Assembly (NCBI GenBank): GCA_002713705.1
Contig: PAUJ01000008.1
Coordinates: forward strand, 26,297-31,385
Source of the DNA: Flavobacteriaceae bacterium
GTDB lineage: Bacteria; Bacteroidota; Bacteroidia; Flavobacteriales; Flavobacteriaceae
Direction: 5' to 3'
Length of the DNA stretch: 5,089 nucleotides
The notes beneath the pieces were generated by a model. It saw only the letters and a list, made by a program, of their open reading frames with translations, was not told the origin of the DNA and did no database searches. Positions 1 to 5,089 of this stretch are shown here, in pieces. Made by a program: the position numbers and the translations under genes. Positions within the stretch are counted from its first letter, which is position 1. Each line of letters begins with the position of its first letter.

Positions 1-591
1 CTCTTCATCAACAATATATGCAATATTATTATTTACTACATCTCTAATAGCAGTTAAATAATCTACCTCTTCTTTATTTCTATAATTTTCATTAAACCAG
101 TCTACCGCTGTTTGGTTTGAAGAATCAAAAATAATTCTTTTTACTAAAACCCTTTCTGTATCATTTGGTATTTGACCGCTTACATCAAAAGCAGTTTTAA
201 GCATTGGGTTTAAAAAGTCTTCAGCAAAATAGTTGGGAGCGGTCGAAAAGTTAATCGGCCTTGCTACCGCAGTTAAATCATTTGCTGGACTCTTAAGAGC
301 AGATGTAATAATATTTTGAAAAGTTCCATCTGGTAACTTAATCTTAGTTGAACCTTTGCCTAAACCAGTTAGAGCTTTAAGATTAGTATCTAATCTTTGC
401 AATTCTTTTTGCATAAAGCTAAACCCAGGAATAGAAACTATTTTAGTACCCTCATCTGTAAGTATCTCTAATGGAATACTTTTTTGATCAGTAGTAACTG
501 CTTCATTAATTCTTTCAAAAGTTTTTAATGAATTAGTGTTAAGCTCTAAGAGCCTCTTTAGTGAGTTGGAAATAGAATTGTTTGTGTTCAT
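1..591 (-). CDS. Structural-type phage protein, N-terminal part (3' end outside window)
   Basis: An open frame of 197 codons runs from ATG at 591 to the window edge without a stop, so the gene is cut at its 3' end. Translation begins MNTNNSISNSLKRLLELNTN. Residues 6-35 and 58-77 (FMQKELQRLDTNLKALTGL) look helical and amphipathic. Between and after them are beta-like stretches: IPLEILTDEGTKIVSIPGF at 39-57, STKIKLPDGTFQNI at 81-94 and ERVLVKRIIFDS at 146-157. No catalytic motif is visible. The start lies one base after the stop of the 645-residue gene (TAATATG), with no Shine-Dalgarno sequence, so it is probably translated by re-initiation and belongs to the same operon. Codon use and base composition match the neighbours. 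A virion or baseplate role is inferred from position and from a remembered resemblance to marine T4-like structural proteins. The unseen C-terminus could carry further domains. Confidence 0.82.
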   Translation of the reverse strand, partial: MNTNNSISNSLKRLLELNTNSLKTFERINEAVTTDQKSIPLEILTDEGTKIVSIPGFSFMQKELQRLDTNLKALTGLGKGSTKIKLPDGTFQNIITSALKSPANDLTAVARPINFSTAPNYFAEDFLNPMLKTAFDVSGQIPNDTERVLVKRIIFDSSNQTAVDWFNENYRNKEEVDYLTAIRDVVNNNIAYIVDEE

Positions 592-595
592 ATTA
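589..595 (-). promoter_or_regulatory. TAATATG stop-start junction, probable translational coupling
   Basis: On the minus strand the TAA of the 645-residue gene (595-593) is followed by a single T and then the ATG of the partial gene (591-589). The leader upstream (GCAGATATACTAAGA) has no Shine-Dalgarno sequence. This spacing is typical of termination-reinitiation, in which ribosomes finishing one gene start the next. Coupling is inferred from spacing alone. Confidence 0.5.
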
Positions 596-2530
596 TCTTA
601 GTATATCTGCTTCAAATACGTAATTTGATGGGTCCATGCATACTATTTCAATATAAGGAGTTGTTGTAATTAACCTTGAAGGGTCGATATTAGCAACTGC
701 TTGATTGAAACCTGTAGAAGTACTCGTCCAAATTTTTATATTGTTTCCGTTAATGTCTATATTATCTAATGCAACTCTAAAGATCTGGCCTTTTGTCCAT
801 CCGTTAGTAGAATCATCAATGTATATATTCAAGTCCCCGTTGAATACCCCAGAATCTGTAATGTTCTTTAGGCTTAATCTATTAGAGAAAGGTGCTAACT
901 TAGACCAAACTCCATATTGATTAGCATTAGTAGGGTCAAATAAGTTATTTGTAGCTAATTGACTAACTACAGTTGATGAACCTATGTCCCATCTAAATAC
1001 GTCAGCAATAACATATCCGTCAACGATATTGTTTACTTTAATTTTACCAGCTATTGATTTATCAACCGCGGTTCCCTTTCCTGCAAAAATTACATCTGTA
1101 TTATATTGTAATTCTACTGGAATTGTCCCGTCTATTAATTGATTGATTTTACCATGTGCATTATTTACAAGATCCAATAATGACTTAGAGTCTTGTAATT
1201 GTATTGAAGACGCTGTAAAGTCATCTTCTAATTCTTTTATTCTAGCCTCTAAAGCCGAAGCCTTTGCAGTACCTAGAATTATACTCTCTAAACTATCTAA
1301 CCTATCAGTAACTTTACCATATCTATTATTAGTTTGTAATAGTAGATCTGTTGCATTTTCTAAAGCTGTAGTCGTATCCATGAAAAGGTCCATCGAGAAA
1401 GTAGTAAAATCATTTACACTTGTCTCAACACCTACATTATCTAGAGATGAATTAAATTTAAGATTTAACTTTAATGAATAAGCATTACCATTAAGACCGG
1501 TAACTTCATTAGGCTTAAATTTAATTTGTTCGTGAATTTTTGTACCAGGCCCATAAGCATCTAAAATATCATCTAAGATTAAGATACCATATAGGTTGGT
1601 AGATCTGTTTGCTGGAATTGACTGGCTATATAAATCATAGTAAACTAAAACGGCATTAAATCTAAATTGTTGGCCAGTCTTTGCAAAGTCTAGTAAAGAC
1701 TTTACATCCGGGTTATTCTGAATTCCTGCATAAGATGTTGGATCCCAATCAATACCTACTGAATCTGTAGCATTTGTAACAATATCGTAAAATCCTCCGT
1801 CATTTAAAGTCCAGTTATCTACAACTGGTTCTAAGTTAATGTTTGGATCTGGGTGTGTTTGACCCTCTCTTCCTTCAACCTGTGCATTATTTGGGTCTAA
1901 ATAAAGTTTCGTAGCTGTCGTGTTATAGTCGTATGGTCTAAATAAAACCAATGGAGTATTTCCAACAGACGTAGGTACATTAATATAGACTTCATGATAT
2001 GTGTTACCTTGGTAAGCCACATCATTCTCTGCATCAATACTACCTAAATACTTAACTACTCTATCGTAGTTCGAACCTCCTAGAATTGCGTTATCATTCT
2101 CTGAGTATGCACCATTACTAGATTCGTTAGAATCTGTAGGTCTAAAGCTCATCGCACCAAGAGCAGACATCCATTTAAAGAAAATCTTCTCAGCATCTGA
2201 TGCTAAAATAATTGGGTCGTAGTCGTCGTCATTTAGTAGAATCTCTTCCATATTTAAGGCGTAGTTCTGGAAAGTTTGTGCCCAATCTACATTAGGTTGT
2301 CCAGCTACATAAGCCTGTCCTGATGCTTGCTTTAAATTTAATTCAAAGTCAATAGTATTAGAGCCGTTCACAGAGTCTGTAAAATCTGGTAAGTCTAGTA
2401 AAGCGTATTTACTAAACTCAAAGTTCAGATCAGAACTGTTAAACGCCCTAGTCATATCTCTTGCTGAAGAAGCAAAAGCATACATCGTGCCACCTTGTGG
2501 CTGTGGTATTCTAACTAAAGGAGTTGCCAT
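593..2530 (-). CDS. Large virion structural protein with a coiled-coil linker
   Basis: A complete 645-residue protein without signal peptide or membrane segments. Its start (MATPLVRIPQPQGGTMYAFA) and the segment around residues 82-120 (DWAQTFQNYALNMEEILL, an Asp cluster, then SDAEKIFFKW) resemble, from memory, structural proteins of marine T4-like phages; this was not checked by search. Residues 1-380 look mainly beta. Residues about 387-465 are helical with spaced Leu/Ile (SALEARIKELEDDF and neighbours), consistent with a coiled coil. Residues 470-645 return to beta strands with Trp at 514, 542, 578 and 601. A beta-coil-beta layout suits an oligomeric baseplate or fibre-network component, which is an inference. 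The ATG at 2530 is directly preceded by in-frame TAA and TAG, so it cannot start further upstream; M16 is the next alternative. No Shine-Dalgarno sequence is present. It lies 24 bases after the fibre gene and one base before the next start. Confidence 0.83.
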   Translation of the reverse strand: MATPLVRIPQPQGGTMYAFASSARDMTRAFNSSDLNFEFSKYALLDLPDFTDSVNGSNTIDFELNLKQASGQAYVAGQPNVDWAQTFQNYALNMEEILLNDDDYDPIILASDAEKIFFKWMSALGAMSFRPTDSNESSNGAYSENDNAILGGSNYDRVVKYLGSIDAENDVAYQGNTYHEVYINVPTSVGNTPLVLFRPYDYNTTATKLYLDPNNAQVEGREGQTHPDPNINLEPVVDNWTLNDGGFYDIVTNATDSVGIDWDPTSYAGIQNNPDVKSLLDFAKTGQQFRFNAVLVYYDLYSQSIPANRSTNLYGILILDDILDAYGPGTKIHEQIKFKPNEVTGLNGNAYSLKLNLKFNSSLDNVGVETSVNDFTTFSMDLFMDTTTALENATDLLLQTNNRYGKVTDRLDSLESIILGTAKASALEARIKELEDDFTASSIQLQDSKSLLDLVNNAHGKINQLIDGTIPVELQYNTDVIFAGKGTAVDKSIAGKIKVNNIVDGYVIADVFRWDIGSSTVVSQLATNNLFDPTNANQYGVWSKLAPFSNRLSLKNITDSGVFNGDLNIYIDDSTNGWTKGQIFRVALDNIDINGNNIKIWTSTSTGFNQAVANIDPSRLITTTPYIEIVCMDPSNYVFEADILR

Positions 2531-2554
2531 CTATTAGGTTTCAGTTTAATTAAT
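2531..2554 (-). other. 24-base intergenic gap with stacked in-frame stops and no ribosome binding site
   Basis: This is the longest complete non-coding gap in the window. Read in the common frame of both flanking genes on the minus strand, it gives ATT AAT TAA ACT GAA ACC TAA TAG and then ATG, so three stops follow the fibre gene's own TAA. It contains the palindrome TTAATTAA (2546-2553), which is too AT-rich and short to serve as a terminator. No Shine-Dalgarno sequence, T4-type TATAAATA late promoter or hairpin is visible. The gap probably only separates two translation units on one transcript. Confidence 0.6.
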
Positions 2555-3118
2555 TTAAGATATAGTACAAGCGTATGCGCTAATAATATACCATTTGTTT
2601 TCAAAACATCTTAACGTTATTGTTGAGTTTAAGTTATCTAATGCTACTGAAGTTGCACCTAAAGATGCACCTGTACCAGCAACTACTGCATTACTTGCTG
2701 CAGCAGAATTAATTAGAGTTACTTCTGTTCCATCAATTGCTTGTGGAAGATTAAACGTATCGTTAATAAAGTATGAGCCTTTTGTAATTTCAGACGGATT
2801 GTTCGCTGCTGTAGGAGCTGCGAAAGTTCCTGCAACACCGGCTTTGACAATACTGCCACCGAATGAAACATTGTTACTAAATGTAGAGTTTGTACTAACA
2901 GTTATACCTGCTGTACCTACTACTAAAAGATTCGTACCATCACTAACCGTTAAAGCTTTAGTTACTACGCTATTTAATCCAGTTGCCGTTTTAACGGTTG
3001 GATTAATTAAAGCAATTACTGAAGCTAACTCGTCGTTTAACAACTCAAAGTTACTGTTAATAGTTGGTCTTGAAGACGATACCGAGTCGGTACCTAAAAT
3101 TTCTGTAATGTTTGCCAT
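2555..3118 (-). CDS. Short tail-fibre-like structural protein
   Basis: A complete 187-residue protein dominated by Ala, Thr, Val, Ser, Asn and Gly. Residues 1-40 form a polar, partly helical head (MANITEILGTDSVSSSRPTI, then a stretch ending near LASVIALI) that looks like an attachment or trimerisation segment. Residues 55-95 carry alternating short strands (SDGTNLLVVGTAGITVSTNS, then TFSNNVSFGG), as in the shafts of phage fibres. Residues 112-187 follow the pattern F-x-L-P-x-A-x-D-G ... T-L-x-C-F-x-x-K-W-Y-I-I-S, seen in many fibre C-terminal domains. Fibres of this kind bind host surfaces or join fibre parts; that role is inferred here. The only methionine is the start, so the N-terminus is unambiguous. 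There is no Shine-Dalgarno sequence; the leader is A-rich (AAATAAACTAAAATG) and begins at the preceding gene's stop codon, suggesting translational coupling. It could instead be a head fibre or a baseplate cap protein. Confidence 0.8.
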   Translation of the reverse strand: MANITEILGTDSVSSSRPTINSNFELLNDELASVIALINPTVKTATGLNSVVTKALTVSDGTNLLVVGTAGITVSTNSTFSNNVSFGGSIVKAGVAGTFAAPTAANNPSEITKGSYFINDTFNLPQAIDGTEVTLINSAAASNAVVAGTGASLGATSVALDNLNSTITLRCFENKWYIISAYACTIS

Positions 3119-3124
3119 TTTAGT

Positions 3125-5077
3125 TTATTTTACTTTTATCATATTACGCCTTATGACGTTTTTGTTGTTATATGTATCTTCCGCTTCCAGCTCAATAGAG
3201 TAGTCACCCGGCTCCTTGAAAATGTACGTTAGCCACATATTATTATAGTATATATCATTGATTTCTGGGTTACTTAAATTAGTAATAGTCCATTTTGCAT
3301 TTTTAGCTCCGGGAAACTTAGAAATATCAGTTGATATGGTTACGTGAGTAGATCGATCTACTGTCGCATGGTGTTTAAACACTTTCGTGTCGTCCCATGT
3401 TGGGTTGTAAGATTTATGGTGGATAAATCCACTAACTTGCGCATTTGAAGCATTACTTGCCTTAACAATCTCTACACTTTCAAAGTCATAAGTTCTAGAA
3501 AATTCTTGACCTACACATAATATATGATGCATATAATCATACATAAGTCCACCATCATTAAAATCCTCAAATATAGGATTAAAATTAAATTTATTTATTA
3601 TTGGGTCAACACTTGACTCAAGATCTGCAACAACCGCTTGCCATCCTGCAAAATCTGCAGCATTAACAGGAGTTGGAGTAGTAATAGTATGTTCGCCAAA
3701 AGATAGTACACCAGTTGTAGGATCTTTATATACAATTCTTAAAAGATCTCCATATTCAATCCAGTCAATCTTAAATGATGCCGCTAAATCCGGACCAACT
3801 CTCATTGCATCCCACCATAAGTGGCTTGTATCTTTCCATCTAAAAGTAGACTCGTCATAAGTATACGGTCCAGTAGTTTCTGAATATCCAGTATCTGAAT
3901 AAACATCTGAATATCTTCTTACAGTAGAGAATCTAACTCCTTGTTCTTCATTATGTATATAGTTTGATCTGTCTAGGGTTAAGTACATTGGTGCAATATT
4001 ATCCTCGACTTTAGTTTGGTTGTCCTGAGGAAACTCCCAGTAACCACCAGATTTATTCCACTCTATCTTTTTAGAATCCCATGTAAAAGGTTCGTTATTT
4101 CTATCGACATCTAACCACTTATAGATACCATATAATTCTAAGTCTTTTAATTTAACTTCAAACAGGTCTTCTGTTTTATAGAAAGACATGTGACCGAATA
4201 GGTCGTATGTTCTCATCTCTACAGTATATGAACCTGCATAAGGTAGACTAAGGGCTAATTGTTTATAGTCATCAATCGCACCTCTATATTCTTGGTGTAA
4301 ACCATTTGGCCCATCAATTAACCATTCAATTTCATAAACCCATTTCTTCCACCAGTTATCCCAAGTTACTCTTAAGTTTGCATTTGCATCTATGGCATCA
4401 TCCCAGATAAAATTAGCTTCATCCCATACATCATCGAAAGAAGGTACACCATCTAAAATAACTGGACATCCAATTGGAATATCTTCATTATATGAATGTA
4501 ATTCTCTATCGTGGTATGTTCTATAAAACTCTCTGTAAATACCTTTAGTTTGCGTTCTCTGTAATTCAGTTAATGAACTTTCGTTACCAGGTTCAAGATT
4601 TAAAAGAGTACTATAGTTAGCGCCCTGTGAAATTAAGTCACCGTTTGCATCATAAGTATCTACACTAGCATCATTCTGATCTAAAGTAGACTTTAATACC
4701 ATTGACGTATCTTCAATAAAAAGATCTCTGTCGTTAGGAAATACTTGGTACTTAATTTTATGTCCTTCAGTAAAGAATCCAATTGGATTCTGAATTTTCC
4801 AGATGTTTAAATTTCTATTTGTAAAGTAATCACCTTCACCTGTAATATCTATAATCTTAGCCTCGAGTGGTAAATAATCTGTTTGTAATCTATTCTTTAA
4901 ACCATATAGTTTAATGATAACCTCGTCAGGAGTATAATCAAATACTTCATCTACATTTGCAATATCCCATTGGTCATAAGTTCCGTTAGGCTCATTTAAT
5001 CTATAGACTAAAGAAAACCTACTAGTCTTTTTTACAGTTGAAGAAGGAACTTTAAATTTTAATCTCTTTCTAGTCAT
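3125..5077 (-). CDS. PKD/Ig-like virion structural protein, probably tail or baseplate
   Basis: A complete 650-residue protein. It is soluble-looking, with no signal peptide or membrane segment, and unusually rich in Trp, Tyr and Asp. Two stretches resemble PKD/Ig-like beta sandwiches. One is at about residues 238-308, with an 'AGSYTVEMRTYDLFGH' core. The other is C-terminal, at about 575-650, with 'EPGDYSIELEAEDTYNNKN'. A W-D motif recurs near residues 225 (FIWDDA), 333 (FTWDSK), 414 (FRWKDT) and 561 (TWDDTK), often followed by more tryptophans (241-252, 340-347, 421-422). PKD/Ig-like modules are common on phage tail and capsid surfaces, where they mediate protein or carbohydrate contacts; a role in a baseplate or tail appendage is inferred from this and from the fibre gene that follows. 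The start at 5077 is supported by GAGGTGA just upstream, and the next methionine is only at residue 126. The gene ends six bases before the fibre gene. I do not recognise an exact T4 counterpart; it could also be a decoration protein. Confidence 0.85.
   Translation of the reverse strand: MTRKRLKFKVPSSTVKKTSRFSLVYRLNEPNGTYDQWDIANVDEVFDYTPDEVIIKLYGLKNRLQTDYLPLEAKIIDITGEGDYFTNRNLNIWKIQNPIGFFTEGHKIKYQVFPNDRDLFIEDTSMVLKSTLDQNDASVDTYDANGDLISQGANYSTLLNLEPGNESSLTELQRTQTKGIYREFYRTYHDRELHSYNEDIPIGCPVILDGVPSFDDVWDEANFIWDDAIDANANLRVTWDNWWKKWVYEIEWLIDGPNGLHQEYRGAIDDYKQLALSLPYAGSYTVEMRTYDLFGHMSFYKTEDLFEVKLKDLELYGIYKWLDVDRNNEPFTWDSKKIEWNKSGGYWEFPQDNQTKVEDNIAPMYLTLDRSNYIHNEEQGVRFSTVRRYSDVYSDTGYSETTGPYTYDESTFRWKDTSHLWWDAMRVGPDLAASFKIDWIEYGDLLRIVYKDPTTGVLSFGEHTITTPTPVNAADFAGWQAVVADLESSVDPIINKFNFNPIFEDFNDGGLMYDYMHHILCVGQEFSRTYDFESVEIVKASNASNAQVSGFIHHKSYNPTWDDTKVFKHHATVDRSTHVTISTDISKFPGAKNAKWTITNLSNPEINDIYYNNMWLTYIFKEPGDYSIELEAEDTYNNKNVIRRNMIKVK
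3879..3913 (-). repeat. Triple TATTCAGA repeat encoding YSD/YSD/YSE
   Basis: Within the 650-residue gene the minus strand carries TATTCAGA three times, at 3913-3906, 3901-3894 and 3886-3879. All three are in the same reading phase and use identical Tyr and Ser codons. They encode residues 389-400 as Y-S-D, Val, Y-S-D, Thr-Gly, Y-S-E. The unit spacings are 12 and 15 bases, both multiples of three, so the frame is kept. This is a short coding repeat, not a mobile or regulatory element. Confidence 0.75.
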
Positions 5078-5078
5078 C

Positions 5079-5085
5079 TCACCTC
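5079..5085 (-). promoter_or_regulatory. Shine-Dalgarno site of the 650-residue gene
   Basis: The minus strand reads GTAAGAGGTGAG directly before the ATG at 5077. GAGGTGA matches the anti-Shine-Dalgarno complement well, with about four bases between GAGG and the start codon. It is the only recognisable ribosome binding site in the window. A TAA overlaps its 5' side (5088-5086) and may be the stop of the gene upstream, but too little sequence is present to tell. Confidence 0.65.
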
Positions 5086-5089
5086 TTAC

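Noticed and set aside
126..133. Minus-strand TATTTTTG matching the Bacteroidota -7 pattern TAnnTTTG
   Set aside because: It lies inside a coding region and is not placed before any gene. A match this short is expected by chance in AT-rich DNA.
705..920. Short plus-strand open frame of 71 codons
   Set aside because: It lies wholly inside the 645-residue minus-strand gene, has no supporting start signal, and has no recognisable protein features.
1143..1481. Plus-strand open frame of 112 codons
   Set aside because: It is antisense to the coiled-coil part of the 645-residue gene and is explained by that gene's Leu/Ser/Asn codon content.
2546..2553. TTAATTAA palindrome in the gap after the fibre gene, considered as a terminator or operator
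   Set aside because: The stem is only A-T pairs with no loop or following U-run. AT-rich palindromes of this length are expected by chance here.
2571..2580. GCGTATGCGC near the end of the fibre gene, considered as a hairpin
   Set aside because: Only three G-C pairs can form around a four-base loop. It lies inside the coding sequence and has no U-tract.
2558..2785. C-terminal fibre domain considered as the variable region of a diversity-generating retroelement
   Set aside because: No reverse transcriptase gene and no template-repeat copy is seen in the window.
2595..3203. Open plus-strand frame of 202 codons, antisense to the fibre-like gene
   Set aside because: It has no ribosome binding site, its product is an odd hydrophobic sequence, and it mirrors a minus-strand gene with strong fibre features. 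It is a shadow caused by the Ala/Thr/Val/Asn-rich codons of the true gene.

Overview
This window reads as part of the late structural (tail, baseplate or fibre) gene cluster of a double-stranded DNA tailed phage. It is probably a marine, T4-related myovirus, or an uncultured contig of that kind. All genes lie on the minus strand, so transcription runs from high to low coordinates. The DNA is AT-rich, roughly one third G+C by eye, and it is almost completely coding. I see no metabolic, replication, regulatory or mobile-element gene, no tRNA and no CRISPR array.

In transcription order the layout is as follows. (1) 5077-3125 encodes a 650-residue tryptophan- and tyrosine-rich beta protein with two PKD/Ig-like modules and recurring W-D motifs. 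(2) 3118-2555 encodes a 187-residue fibre-like protein with a short N-terminal segment, a Gly/Thr/Val/Ser-rich beta middle and a C-terminal domain of the type common at fibre tips. (3) 2530-593 encodes a 645-residue structural protein with a long beta-rich N-terminal part, a helical/coiled-coil stretch and a beta C-terminal domain. (4) 591-1 holds the first 197 codons of a further structural-type gene that continues beyond the window. The gaps are 6, 24 and 1 nucleotides, and no terminator or T4-type late promoter is visible. The four genes are therefore best read as one polycistronic late transcript whose products probably assemble on the same part of the virion.

The family assignments rest on protein composition, motifs, gene packing and a remembered resemblance to virion structural proteins of marine T4-like phages. 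No search could be run, so exact T4 equivalents (gp7 to gp10 region) are not claimed.

The host is uncertain. Three of the four start codons lack a Shine-Dalgarno sequence and have A-rich leaders instead, which would suit a Bacteroidota (for example flavobacterial) host. The fourth has a good GAGGTGA. Tight translational coupling is an equally plausible reason for the missing sites. The most distinctive observations are a shared leader motif (TAAACTRAAA) before two genes, three consecutive genes in one reading frame separated only by stop codons, and the repeat architecture of the 650-residue protein. None amounts to a demonstrated new system.
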